Shown: piece after piece, positions 1 through 11,246 of the stretch
Layout: each line of letters starts with the position of its first letter
Numbering within the stretch: position 1 is the stretch's first letter
Assembly (NCBI GenBank): GCA_003427395.1
Contig: BFEA01001132.1
Coordinates: 3,786-67,785, forward strand
Direction: 5' to 3'
DNA length: 64,000 bases
Source: Chara braunii
Taxonomy: Eukaryota; Streptophyta; Charophyceae; Charales; Characeae
Notes under the pieces: generated by a model
What the model saw: only the letters and a program-made list of their open reading frames with translations
Told to the model about the DNA's origin: nothing
The model's database searches: none
Made by a program: the position numbers and the translations under genes

Positions 1-470
1 TAATGTTTTTCAGGCCCCGAAATAAAGGGAAAACAAAAAGTGAAAAGAGAAAAAAAACAAATTAGTAAGTGGGAAAGCAAGTTTTGACGCCACCATCTTT
101 GCGGATTTTTCATTATTGTTTGGCTCCACATAATGACTTCAAAATTGAGAGACAAGTAGCTTACATAACAGAGAACTCACAAAAAAAAATCAGAAAAAAA
201 TAATAATTTTTAGGTACCAAAATATTTTTTTACGGGGTCCGAACCCCTTCGAGTTCGGGCCCCGTACGGGGACCCGAACGCCCGAACGTTCGGGGGTCAG
301 CTTAGGGGCCTCTGTACGTTCGGCCTGGCAACCCTGTTGCACAACATATTTTTCTTTCGGATATTTTGGATTTTTTTTTATTTTTTTTTTAAATACACGT
401 TCGTGCGATTTTAGGTTCGTAACCGTACGGGGTGCTACCCAGGTGTATTTCGATCTCAAGACAGTTAAAT
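1..470. repeat. AT-rich DNA with a GTTCGG/CGAAC palindromic motif cluster
   Basis: No coding region is supported here. From about 230 to 440 the sequence is crowded with GAACG/CGTTC words, including the palindrome CGAACGTTCG and a GTACGTTCGGCC stretch, in otherwise A/T-rich DNA. The same vocabulary returns at 12205-12245, just beyond the other end of element A, and at 38490-38800. Clustered palindromic hexamers of this sort are common in subterminal parts of plant hAT-like DNA transposons, but I see no terminal inverted repeat or target duplication, so the class is open. Confidence 0.4.
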
Positions 471-1421
471 GGATGAAAACGCAAGCCCGGATGACTCCTA
501 AGTTGACTAGGTGACCAAAGAAATCGACCAGTTTGACTTTGAACTAAACTCAATCAAAGGCAAGTATAACGTCGTAGTTGACGCCTTGAGTGGGCACACA
601 GACCTCTTTGGCGCAATAGTGACATACCTAGATGCAAGCGCCGACCTGCAGCAAAACAATAAGGTCACATATGTGATGGTCCCATTTATAACGACCTGAT
701 TCAGAAAGTATAGATTGCGCCTCATGAAGTCTCGGATTATCGAATGGCCGACAGACTGTTATTTGAGAAGACTGATGTGAACGATAGGTTGTGCGGCCCC
801 GATGATCAGGAGATTCGTAGTCTGATTTTAGGGGAATGCCACGACACCGAAAGGACATTTTGGTTGGAGGAAAACTTAGGTGACCCTCCTTCGGTCCTAC
901 ACGTTACCTGATATGAAACATGAAAGCATCACATACATGCAAGGCTGCTAAGTCTGTGAGTGGAACAAAAGTTTCATGCAACCTCCCACAGGAATGTTGA
1001 AGCCCTTACCCATCCCATCACTCCCCGACGAATTTGTGTCGATTGATTTCATGGACAATAAGGTCAAAAGTACAAATGGTAAGAGTCAAGTGATGTTCAT
1101 AGTAGACAAATTTAGTGAGTATGTTGTTTTCGTTTCGTTGCCTGCCCAAGCAAAGACTAAGTTAGTGATTAGGGAGTTCTTCAACCATTGGGTCAAGGAC
1201 TATAGACACCCCTTGACCATACTTAGTGACCTCAACACTAGGTTTGCAGGGAGCACTAGCAGCAACTGATTAAAGTCTACGGGTCTAAGTTTGAACATCT
1301 CGTCAGGCCGACACCCTGAGACTAACGACCAGACTTAGTTGTTGCAGCAAGTGCTACGGATGTACATTAGTCAGGATCAACAGGATTGGGACGAACATCT
1401 CTGTAAGGTAGCAAGTGCGTA
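470..1421 (+). pseudogene. Ty3/gypsy element A, pol fragment: RNase H end and integrase, 5' half
   Basis: This is the older retrotransposon of the stack. Around 511-620 the translation carries the RNase H tail typical of Ty3/gypsy (DQFDFELNSIKGKYN then VVVDALS). From about 760 to 1420 it reads as integrase: a CxxC-like remnant, the core with the first catalytic Asp in SIDFMD (codon 1045-1047) and the second in ILSDLN (codon 1228-1230), then a degenerate HPETNDQT block. The third catalytic residue, Glu, should come 36 codons after the second Asp; that codon is TAG at 1336-1338. Another in-frame TGA is at 1267-1269, and the RNase H part needs a frame change near 510. The frame runs exactly to 1421, where element B is inserted, and resumes at 11556. 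No 5' LTR or Gag is visible. Confidence 0.88.
1417..1421 (+). repeat. 5-bp target site duplication (GCGTA), left copy
   Basis: GCGTA directly precedes the TG of the left LTR and is repeated directly after the right LTR at 11556-11560. Keeping one copy restores the integrase reading frame of element A (Ala-Tyr codons GCG TAC), which independently proves the insertion point. Confidence 0.95.
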
Positions 1422-1730
1422 TGTAGCGGACCTCTGGATGGCCTGTGAGACCAGCCCCTTGGCCTGTTCTCACATGCCTATGTTGTATTCGGGGCAGTCG
1501 AGTCCAGGCCGGTACCTCTGTCGGTACCAGCCAGTCCAGTCCAGTCCCGTCAGTCCGCTGGGGTATACCCCAGCTGTTGTCTGTTTTCGGATTCATTCTA
1601 CATTCGCACAGTTTGGAGTACGTGCGTTGGAGTCTGGCATGGGAGTTGCGTTGTGCCATCTCGCTCCCCCTTCTTCCTCCATCTCCATCTCTGTCCCAGG
1701 CGGAGCACCACACCTGGTGGGTCCGCCACA
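1422..1730 (+). repeat. 5' LTR of element B
   Basis: Starts TGTAGCGG and ends GTCCGCCACA. It aligns without gaps to 11247-11555. It includes a palindromic GGGGTATACCCC block (about 1560-1571), which contains TATA-like core sequence and could form a hairpin or act as a promoter element. No clear polyadenylation signal is seen. Confidence 0.95.
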
Positions 1731-1731
1731 C

Positions 1732-1743
1732 TGGTATCGGAGC
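1732..1743 (+). promoter_or_regulatory. Primer binding site of element B (tRNA-iMet type)
   Basis: TGGTATCGGAGC lies one base after the left LTR. The usual plant initiator-methionine primer site is TGGTATCAGAGC, so this differs at one position. It marks the start of minus-strand DNA synthesis and fixes the LTR end. Confidence 0.92.
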
Positions 1744-2612
1744 GGGAACGTTCCCCACTCCCCCCCACCCACTGCACAGCTGGGAAAACAACAAAACCCA
1801 ACAACGGGTTTTTTCGCTGTTTTTCGGACGATTTTCAGCGAAAACTAGGGAAAAAAGGTGCAGCAGGAAGTGACACGTGGCAAAAAAGGGAGTGCCGTCA
1901 CGACGCGTGCACGCCAAGGCCAAGGCCGCCGCACACGCACACGACGCGTGCCGCTGGCCCGCCCCGCCCCGCTCCCAGATTTATATTATTAAGATCCAGG
2001 ATCTTGCTGTCGCTGGGGTTTGAACATAGGCAGTTGCTGGTCTTGTGCGTGCGTGGCTGCTCCCGTAACAAACTCGCCATACTATATGTATGGCTTTGTA
2101 GTGTGGCACGTTGCTGTTGAAGAGGTGCGTGCCAACTATTTACCCCCCCCGCCGTCGAGCAGCGACCAGCAGGGCAGCAACGGCCGGGCTGCTATTTGCC
2201 CCGCGCCCCCCCTCCCCTTGGCTGCTGCTTCCTGCGCACGTGGCCATTTGCAGTGCCACGTGGCAGTCTGCTCTGAAGACTGAAGACCCCCCTGGCTAGG
2301 GGGCTGCGCCACATTATTTTTTGTACTATTTTTCTACTACTGCAGCAGCAGTTTTGCAGCAGCTCAAGCTTCCCCCCCTGCCTAGGGGGCTGTGTGAATG
2401 TGGCAGTAGGGTGGCTGATCAAGATCTCAGCCAACCCTAGATCATCATCATCATTCTGTTATTGTTGTGGCATCAGGTCAGCAGCACCTTGAAGGCCAAG
2501 ATCCTGTGGATCTTGGTAGTGCTTTGCTCTTGGCCAACCAAGAGCCTGGTATTATCTCTCTCCACTAACCTACCCTCCCCCAACCCCTTTTCTCTCCCCC
2601 CCCATCATCTAA

Positions 2613-2747
2613 TCATCCTTTCTAACTCTACCACTACCCCCCCTCCTCCCACCTCCCTTTTCACTCATCTCCCACCACTNTCATCCTTTCTAACTCTACC
2701 ACTACCCCCCCTCCTCCCACCTCCCTTTTCACTCATCTCCCACCACT
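2613..2747 (+). repeat. Perfect 67-bp duplication on either side of a single N
   Basis: Bases 2613-2679 and 2681-2747 are the same 67-base pyrimidine-rich sequence, separated only by one undetermined base at 2680. An exact repeat abutting a lone N is what a gap-closing step leaves when two contig ends overlap but are joined instead of merged. It is more likely an assembly duplicate than biology. Confidence 0.85.
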
Positions 2748-3230
2748 TTTTTCTCTCCTCTCCTCCCCACTCACCATCTTCTACTAATCTCATCTCCCCC
2801 ATCTCCCACTTCACTCCTTCTCTCTCTCTCACCTATTTCTCTCTTCTTCATCACTCTTTCATCCCCTTGCCCCCCCCCTACTTCGACTTTTTCTGTTTTT
2901 CTTTTTTTCCCTTTCTTTTTGATTTCAATCTTCTATTTTCTCCAAAAATTTGAATTATCTTATTTCCCCCCCTCCCTTCTCATTTTCTGATTTATTTTAT
3001 TTTTTCTTTTATTTATTCTGAAAATTCAAATTTCTTTGCGGCACCCTTAAATCTGACTAGGCGTTGGTCTTTCTTGCTTTCGACACACATTTTGACCCAG
3101 TGGGGGTAACGAAGTCTTTCACTTAGTCTTTCTTGGCACACTTAGACCCCATGGGGGCAACGAAATGATGCCGAAACTTTTGAAAAATCAGATACTTCAT
3201 TTCTCTCCACCTCCTCATTCACTTATTCAC

Positions 3231-3281
<51 letters not shown>

Positions 3282-3283
3282 TT
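3231..3283 (+). repeat. (TTTA)n microsatellite in the element B leader
   Basis: About thirteen copies of TTTA, uninterrupted until TATTATTTC. Simple-sequence growth within an element's noncoding leader. Confidence 0.95.
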
Positions 3284-3848
3284 ATTTCTTTATTTATTTT
3301 TTGAAATTTTTAATTTGCGGCAGTTTGAAACCTAGTGTGCTTATCTTGGTCTCTCCTTTCCTCTTGGCACATTCTTGACCCCATGGGGGGTAGGGAAATG
3401 CTGCCGAAAATTCTAAAAAAATAAATATTATTTCTCTCTTTATATTTTATTTCCTTATTTCTTTAATTATTTTTATTAATTATTTATTTCCTTATTTATT
3501 TTTATTTTGCTCTCGAAATTTCGCTGTTTATTTTTTTTTTTTCCCGCCTTCCCCCCCCCTCTGCTAGCTATTTTATTTTCTTGATTAGGTCACCGGTACG
3601 CTACCCTAACCACTCAAACTCTGGTTAGGGTTTTCTTAGGGGTTTTCTAGGGTTTAGGGTTTTTCTAAATCCCCCCTACTTTCCCTTCTCATTCGGCCAC
3701 CCTGGATCCGAATCACCCCTCCCCCTACGCCCTCCTCTCATGCGGACCTCCTCCGGCCCTCCCTAGTCGGGCCCGTTACCTCCCCGTGGCCGACGACGTG
3801 TCATAAGCCGCCAAGGCGGCAACGACCTCAACATCGGGCTCCACACCC

Positions 3849-5739
3849 GTGCCGACGGATCAGGGCCACCAGCCCCAGGGGGATCTGCACACCCTCATTA
3901 CCTCCCTCCTTGCGCCCTTACAGGCGCAAATAGCGACTCTTGTCGCTGGCCTGCGGCAATTCCAGGATGTTGGTCGTCCTTCCTCTCCCCACTCTCTCTC
4001 TTCTCTTGGCTCCCAGTCCGGGTCCTCCGTCCTCCGACATAGTGGCCATGGCGGAGCTTCCTCCTCTGCCGCCCGCGACCCCGCCATCCTGGTGACCATC
4101 CACGCTCCTAGCGCGACGACCACCACGGGCCAGACCCTCACTCACTCTACGGGCGCACCCGCCCAGATTCCGGTCACTACGGCCACGGGACCACAACCCG
4201 CTACCATGGTCTCAGCTTTTCCGGGTGCCCCACTTCTCCCTCCCCTTTGCATGACCGCAGCATCACCTGGCTCTTCCCCCTCTGGGATGCCCCGCGCCGC
4301 TCGTGCGTCCACTTCCCCCACTCTCCCTCCTGCCACTCCTCGCTCGATCTACATTCAACGTCTCGAGGACGAGCTTGCCCAGACCCGGGCCGACCTCGAC
4401 TTCTTACGCCTTCAGCCACCCCCACGCTCACAGGTGGTCGCGCCTTCGGGCGCACCCCCTTCTTCCTCTACTCTTCCATTCTTGCCGGCTCGCTTCCCCC
4501 GCCCTGCACCCCCTCCACCCCCATCCTACCTCCTTCCTACTCCCTCGGCGGCTGCGACCTCTTCTACCACAACTCCCTCGCAGCTTGCCGTTGTTCCCAT
4601 CGCCGCTCCACCATGCGGCCCGGGCGGACAGTCAGCTGCACCCGCTTCTCCAAGACCTGCGCCGACTTACTCGCTCGTAGCGCAGGCCTCTGCTCCCCGC
4701 TCTCCTCGCCGCCAAAACGGTGGCACACCACTCGTTCGCTTGACGGACATTGCCTTGTATGACAGTACAGGCATACGCTTGTCTCGGTGGCTACAGTCTG
4801 CCACCCGCACGCTCCAGCTCATGGGTGCCCCACCCGACACGTGGGTGGCTCACCTCTCCACACGCCTGTGTGGAGGTCCCTTCAACGCCTGGGAGGATTT
4901 TTACGCTTACTCCCTTCGTGCGGGTCGGATTCCGACCTTCGTGGATTTCCAGGCGTTCCTCGAGGATCGCTTCGGAGCCCGACATGACGTGACTAAGGCC
5001 TTCGAGTGTGTCGCCACTACACGCTGGTCCGTCTCTGGTGGCGCTGTCGGCCTGGATCGCCACATCCAGGTCTTTTAGGACGCCCGCCCCATTTGTGATG
5101 TGGCGTTTCTTCCCGAGGTTGCCCTTATCGATCGTTTCTTGGCCAAGCTTCCCCTTGAGTACCGCTCCGAGTTATGGCGGTACGAGTTCACATCGGCCCC
5201 GCAGGCTTACGAGGCCGCTCGGGACCATCAGCGGATGCGGGCCCGTCTTCAACACACTTCCTCCTCCCAGCCTCAACGTACTGGTTACGCCCCCTCCTCC
5301 TCTCACGGGACTTCCCAGCGCCGTTCCCCTTTCCGCGGTCGCCCCCGCGCAGCAGGGCCGCCACTTCTCGCGCCGCTTCAGCGCGCTCGAGTATGGTGAG
5401 CAGGAAGTTGTTGCCCCGCTGACGCCTGAGGGTGACCATAGCGACGACCTCGACCTCGGCGAGGCCGTCCACTACCACATGGAGGACTCTACTCTCCCTA
5501 TGGACGACCGCCTCCAGCTCATCCTCTCCGCCCTCTCCCGGGCACACAGCCGCCCCGGTCACGCTGGCGCGTCGCCTTCCGGGGTCCCTCAGCAGGACCT
5601 CCCTCAGGGCTTTGTCCCTCCTCGCGGTGTTCTTTCCGCTGAGGAGCGCGCGACCATTTTGGGTCGGCGTGGGTGTTTGCGATGCCGCCAGGACGGTCAT
5701 ACCTCCTCGCGGTGCCGCCCTCGACCGCCACTACGCTGA
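3849..5739 (+). pseudogene. Gag of element B, broken
   Basis: Capsid/nucleocapsid region. The chosen ATG opens a 409-codon stretch: a Pro/Ser/Thr/Ala-rich N-terminal half, a short coiled coil near residues 165-188 (around RLEDELAQTRADLDFL), and a retrotransposon capsid-like part near residues 300-395. TAG at 5076-5078 interrupts it. The same frame then continues to 5399 with clear Gag sequence (LPEVALIDRFLAKLPLEYR), so this is one nonsense codon and not the natural end. Between about 5330 and 5395 the coding frame shifts to the one that contains the zinc knuckle CLRCRQDGHTSSRC (C-x2-C-x4-H-x4-C) and ends at TGA 5737-5739. The knuckle is the RNA-packaging part of nucleocapsid. The final frame is also the protease-RT frame. 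Confidence 0.88.
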
Positions 5740-8610
5740 GCTTTCCTGCCAGCGTCGTGCTCAGTCCCCCCCCGGTGCCTTGCATCCCCGTGGTGCCTTC
5801 TAGCCACGGTGCAGTGTACACCTATGCCCTCCTCAGTAGTCGACTTCCCGACATCCCCGTCGTGGTTTGCCCCTCTTGCTACTAGAGTTGAGGTATCGCA
5901 GGACCCGACAGAGTGTACTCAGCCCTCTGTCGCAGTACCGTTTGCGCCTCCGCAGACCACCATTCCCCCTTCTACCCCTTCGCGACTACCGACGCGTCGA
6001 GCCATTCGCTCAGCCCGTTGCAGCGAGGAGCTCGCTACTCACAAGGACGTCGTGTCCTCTCTTGTGGACTTGAGCATGCTCCAGGCTCGTCAAGAGCGAC
6101 TCACCCTCCATGTCGTTGCAGTGCGTCGCCTTCTCACCATCCTCTGTGACCCTGATCGCACCCTCGCGATCATTCCAGTACGAGTGGGGACCTCCACAAG
6201 GGTGTACTTAGCGTTGTGGGATTCCGGTTCTCAGGGCGAGTTCATTCACCCACGTGTGGTGAAAGAAGCCTGCTTACCCACGACAGGGTCTCTGACTCCC
6301 ATCTATGTCACTCTAGGGGATGACAAGACCCAGCGCTTCTTCGATCAGACGGTCACCGACCTCCCTTTTTTTCTCACTCTCGAGCCGACTGATTGTCCCC
6401 CAGCGTCTCGTCGCCACTGCTCCTCTGCACATTTCGATATGATGGAGACGGGGTACGACTCCATTCTCGGCACTCCGTGGTCTCGTCGGCTCCGCAGCAT
6501 CGAGACCGATTGGACGACCAACACTCTCGTTCTCAAAACGAAGTGTGGACAGACGTATCGCGTACCTTTCATAGGTACCAATGCGACACCACGCCCCGAT
6601 CCTCATCCCCCGGAGCCTTCCGTGCCCACACCATCTCCTTCTATCGCCGTCACCTCGCCTCGGCAATTTGCTCACTTCATTGGACAGGACGGCGTCACCT
6701 TCTTTATGGTGAACGTCACGGATCTCTTACACTATGATCCACCCTGTCCCGACGCCGAGCTCATCCCTCTGGAGTCAGATCCTCCTTCTATCTCCATGGC
6801 TCCCATCTCTACTTCCCACCCTCCGCCGTCCGTCGAGTCCACCCCGTCGTCGCAATCCAACGCTGACGCTGAGGAACTCGCACGCTATACGGCTGACTTG
6901 GAGCCCGCAATTCGTAACCTCATTCGAGAGTACCACGACGTTTTTCCATCGTCGTTCTCGTACGCCGGCATCCCACCGATGCGCGACGTCGAACACTCCA
7001 TCCAGCTTGTGCCTGACTATCGTGTTCATCACCAGGCACCCTACAGACTCTCGATCCTCGAGGCCACCGAACTCAAGCGTCAGCTTGAGGAGCTTCTGAG
7101 ACTGGGTTTCATTAAGCCCAGCAACTCCCCGTGGGGTGCACCCGTCCTCTTTGCTCGCAAAGCGGATGAAACTCTCCGTCTCTGCATCGACTATCGCGGT
7201 CTCAACCGCTACACGGTTAAGAACAACTACCCCATGCCTCGTTCCGATGAGCTGTTCGACCGCCTAGCAGGCAACCGCTTTTTTATGAAGATTGATCTTC
7301 ATAGCGGTTAGCATCAGATCCGCGTCGCTGCAGCGAACCAGCCGAAGATAGCGTTCCGATCGCGCTTCGGCCACTATGAGTTAACGGTGATGCCATTCGG
7401 CCTCACCAACGCACCCGCTACCTTCCAGAGGGCGATGAATGACATCTTCAGGTACATCTTGGAGCAGTACGTTCTCGTCTACCTCGACGATATCCTTGTC
7501 TACAGTCGTACCCTTGAGGAGCACCTCAGACACCTCCGCAACGTCCTTGACCGCTTGCGCAGACATGGCTTTTACGCCAAGCTGAGCAAGTGTCGCTTTG
7601 CCCAACACAAAGTGCATTTCTTAGGACACTACGTGTCTGACCAGGGTCTTCACATGGACGACGCGAAGATCACTGCGATTGCGGAGTGGCCCGTCCCCAC
7701 ATCCGCCAAGCATCTTCGCAGCTTCCCAGGCCTTACCAGCTACTATAGTAATTTCATCCAGTGATACGCTAGGTATTCCTACATCCTTACCTTCACCCTC
7801 CTCCGGAAGAACCCGCCCTTGGCTTGGACACCCCTCCACAAGGACGCCTTCCGCGTCCTCAAGAAGGTTGTGACATGCGCACCGGTTCTTCACCTACCCG
7901 ACTTTGACCGCCTTTTTATCCTTACCATCGATGCGTCAGACTTTGCTGTTGGAGCAGTGCTTCTCAGATTTTCCCCTCCTCTCCTGATTCCTCTCATCCT
8001 CGTATCCCTCGCTTCCCACCCCCTACCCCTACCACTGCCTCCCGCCTGACGCCTACTCGTCCAGCTACTGACGAACCTTCTATTGGCTATTCTCCTACCA
8101 TCGGCAAGGACGGCACTGTCGAGTCTCACTCAGGTGATTGTCTGATAGCCTTCTACTCCCGTCAACTCCTGCCCGCCGAAATAAACTACACCGCTGATGA
8201 ACGTGAGGTTCTCGCTGTAGTTTATGCCGCTCGACACTGGCGTCACTACCTGCACGACGCACCATTCACGGTGCGCACGGACAACTCTGTTGTCCAGGCC
8301 TTTCTGACAAACCGAAGCTCACTCCACGACAGGCTCACTGGTGGCGGGACCTATCTGAGTTCAGTTTCACCACTGAGCACATCAACGGTGAGACTAATCG
8401 GGTTGCAGATGCTTTATCCCGGTGCCCTGACCACGATCAGGAGCAAATCCATCTTGCTTCCATCGCGGTCACCTCCGTCCACCACTCGGTGATCAAGGAG
8501 TTTCGCACTGAGTACCGCGACTGCCCCGACTATCTCGACATCCACTCGACCCTTCAGAGTGGCAAGACTGTCTCGAACTACTCTCTCGGGAACAACAGTC
8601 TTGTGTACTA
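5740..8610 (+). pseudogene. Protease, reverse transcriptase and RNase H of element B, broken
   Basis: Follows Gag in the same frame after a single TGA; the first ATG is at 5824. The retroviral-type aspartic protease motif is WDSGS (Asp-Ser-Gly at 6220-6228). RT runs from about 6900 to 7760: [29 protein letters not shown], the PFGLTNAPATFQ block, and the catalytic YLDD at 7480-7491. TAG at 7309-7311 replaces the usual Tyr of the SGYHQIR block, and TGA at 7762-7764 sits in the connection region. RNase H starts with the first acidic residue in IDASDF (about 7930). After a Pro/Ser-rich linker and a frame change it continues in another frame with ADEREVLAV and VRTDN (about 8200-8285), then shifts again near 8340 to reach VADALSRCP. 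No active enzyme can be made. Confidence 0.92.
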
Positions 8611-10157
8611 GCACGGTTCATAGGGCACCAGAGAGCCCCGTATTTGCGTTCCCTCCACTGGACAGCTACGTGTCCGGGCCGTAGCAGAGTTCCATGACCA
8701 CGCAGCCGCCGTTCATATGGGCTTCCACAAGACGTTGGCTCATTTGAGCCGCCTGTACGTCTGGCCGAAGCGCAAGGACTTTGTGAAGGACTACGTCGCA
8801 GAGTGTCCCACCTGTCAGGAGGTGAACAGTGCGAACCACCTTCCTTATGGTTTGCTACAGCCTCTTCCTATCCACGAGGGTCGTTGGCAGTCCATCTCGA
8901 TGGACTTTATCGGTCCTCTCGTCCTTCGACCCCCCGCGGTCATGATGTTATCCTGGTCGTCGTCGACCGCTTCACGAAGCACGCTTTGTTCCGTGCCGCT
9001 ATGCCATCAGTGCACGTGAGGTCGCCGACATCGTGTTTGACCGAGTCGTGCGTGACCATGGCTTACCTTTGAGCATCATATCTGACCGTGACCCGCACTT
9101 TACCAGACGATTTTGGCGACGGCTCCACGAGGTTTATAGTACCCAGCTCCGCTTCTCCTCGTCTTACCATCCTCAGACTGACGGTCAGACCGAGGTCACG
9201 AACAGGACTCTCGGAGATATTCTCCGAAAAATTGTTCGTGACGACCAGCAATGCGATCACCAGCTTGCCCACGCAGAGATAGCCTACAACCACGCCGTCT
9301 TGCCAGCCACGGGGATGTCGCCTTACTATTGCGACCTCGGCTATCACCCTCGTGTTCCAGCGGACTTCCTTCGACCGTCAAAGATGCACCCCGACGCGAG
9401 TTGTCCCGCGTTGGATGATTGGGTTGCACACATGACGTCGATCATGAAGACCGCACATGAGCACATAGCCGCTTCCCAGACTCACATGGCCGCACGTGCG
9501 AACCGGTCGAGGATGAATCATCTATTCAAAGTTGGTGATGATGTGCTTATCGACGCCCGCCACTTTCAGCTCGAAGCGGACACACTTCGCAAGTTTCGGC
9601 GTCGCTTCTTTGGCCCATGCCGCATTCTCCAGGCCATCGGTTCTGATACGGTTTCTAGCCCGGTCAACTTCCATGTGAAGCTGCCCGACTACCTACGCCA
9701 GGCTCGTGTGCACGATGTCTACCACGTCTCGTTACTGCGTCCCTACCACAGACCGTCTGAGCGTTTTGCTGGACGACCATACGAGCGCCCTCCACCCATC
9801 ATGGTGGACGGCCACGAGGGGTTCCTCGTTTCATACATTATTGGTCGCCGAGTCACCGACGACAACCCTCCCCATGTCGAGTATCTCGTTCATTGGAAGG
9901 GTTACCCTGATGAGGAGGCTACCTGGGAGCCCCTCCAACACTTGCAACACGCTCGCATGTTGGTGCGTGCCTATGACCGTGCTCGTCGTGCTGGGTCGAC
10001 TGCTCCCCCTCAGCCCATTGACCCTCCTCTTTCTCCCTCGGCTGAGGAGACCGTTGAAGTCGAGCCTGCTCCATCTGAGGCAGACCTTCAGCAGCAGCCG
10101 GATGCTTTTGAACGTCCACAGCGCACTCGTCGTCGTCCTGCTCGATACGACGATTGA
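8611..10157 (+). pseudogene. Integrase with C-terminal chromodomain, element B
   Basis: Inserts the cDNA into host chromatin. An HHCC zinc-binding part (HAAAVHMGFHKT then CPTCQ) lies at about 8697-8825. The catalytic core has the first Asp in SMDFIGP, the second in SDRDPHF (codon 9084-9086) and Glu in GQTEVTN (codon 9192-9194). The spacing of 35 residues between the last two is the canonical DD35E. A C-terminal SH3-like part (FKVGDDVLIDARHF) and a chromodomain follow (about 9876-9980, EYLVHWKGYPDEEATWEP), then a Pro-rich tail ending RPARYDD. All three catalytic residues and the chromodomain are present, but two frame changes (about 8935 and 9020) and stops upstream at about 8608 and 8620 break it. 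Chromodomains target such elements to methylated-histone heterochromatin, which fits the repeat-rich setting. Confidence 0.93.
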
Positions 10158-11246
10158 CTCTGACTTATCTTCCCACGTCTTTGACTTCTCAGTACTCCAT
10201 CCAGTCCAATTTGGCTACTTCAGCTCGTCGACGTTGCGGTTGTCCTCGACGACATTCCGGACTTCTCATCATGGACGTCATTGGCAGCTTCATGGACTTC
10301 GTCATGATCAGCTCTGCCTACTTCAGACGTCATCACTCTCTTACCACCTTACCCTGTACAGTACCCTGGTTGTGTCGCTTGATGGTCTCCCTTCGCCGGG
10401 TTCCTCTGAGTTGGGCTCTCCCTTAATATACACATAGGCATCGGGACCGTAGCGTTGCCCTCACTTCCCAGCTTACGTATCTAGCTCTGACTTCCTTCAC
10501 TTTAGGAGTCATTTGCATGATTCCCTTACCCATCACCTTTCTACCCTCTGCCGACCCTCACGCCCTAGTTAGGTGCGCCCAGTATACCGGGCTCCCTTGT
10601 TCCCTTGCATGGTCGACCCTCCATAACGGTCACCCCCTTAGTCAAGCATTACCCGCCCTAATGGTCTATTTGTTAGGGTCATTGGTTCTGTTCGCTCCTA
10701 GTTCCCTACCCTCATTGAGCCTAATGACATGTGTTCCCCCTGTCACTATGTGTGGATGCCCTTAGGAGTTATCGACCCCTAGGCTGCATTCGCCACCCTC
10801 AGAGATCATCCCAACCTTTGGTTTGTGACACACTTCTTATGTGACATATGGTTGTCTTGTTGTTGCTTTGTTGCTCTCAGACTGAGGCTACTGCCTCTGA
10901 CATTTCTAGGATTTAGTTGTTCTGCTTTTGTTGTTCTTAGGACTTACACACTAGTCAGCTGTTTCCGGACTGAGGCTACTGCCTCCAACATTCTAGGACC
11001 TAGATGTCATTACTTCCTGCTTTCCCAGGACATGTATGCTAGTTAGTTGCTTTTGCTTTCACTTAGGCTATTAGTTGTGACATTGCTGTTTTTGTGACAT
11101 TTTCTATTCTAGGTTGCATCGCATGGACTCAGCATGGAGCTTGCTCCGCATCCTAGACTACTCAGGTTTTCTTTTTCTTTGGTAGAGTTCCGCTTCTTGG
11201 TGGAAACGTGCTTGTATCTAGGCGATCCATCACAGGCCGAGGATCG
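10158..11246 (+). other. 3' noncoding region of element B
   Basis: About 1.1 kb between the integrase stop and the right LTR. It has no domain-bearing frame. Two related blocks at about 10870-10920 and 10965-11000 (GACTGAGGCTACTGCCTC words) form a local duplication. A weakly purine-rich run just before the LTR (about 11235-11246) may be the polypurine tract, though it is not a clean one. Confidence 0.7.

Larger units (their letters stand above)
1744..3848 (+). other. Untranslated leader of element B
   Basis: Two kilobases without a convincing coding region. It has a GC-rich part (1860-2300), a pyrimidine tract (about 2550-2950) and an AT-rich part (2950-3540) with a TTTA microsatellite. Two diverged copies of a block lie at about 3035-3180 and 3310-3415. 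Each runs from a TGCGGCA word through a CTTGGCACA word and GACCCCATGGGGG to ATGCTGCCGAAA or ATGATGCCGAAA. Open frames through the pyrimidine tract are low-complexity and I do not call them genes. Confidence 0.75.

Noticed and set aside
2462-2953. 163-codon plus-strand open frame
   Set aside because: It lies entirely in the pyrimidine-rich leader of element B, spans an N and a probable assembly duplication, and encodes only Ser/Pro/Leu low complexity.
4247-4762. Alternative plus- and minus-strand frames overlapping Gag and Pol of element B
   Set aside because: Shadows of GC-rich coding sequence in other frames, without motifs.
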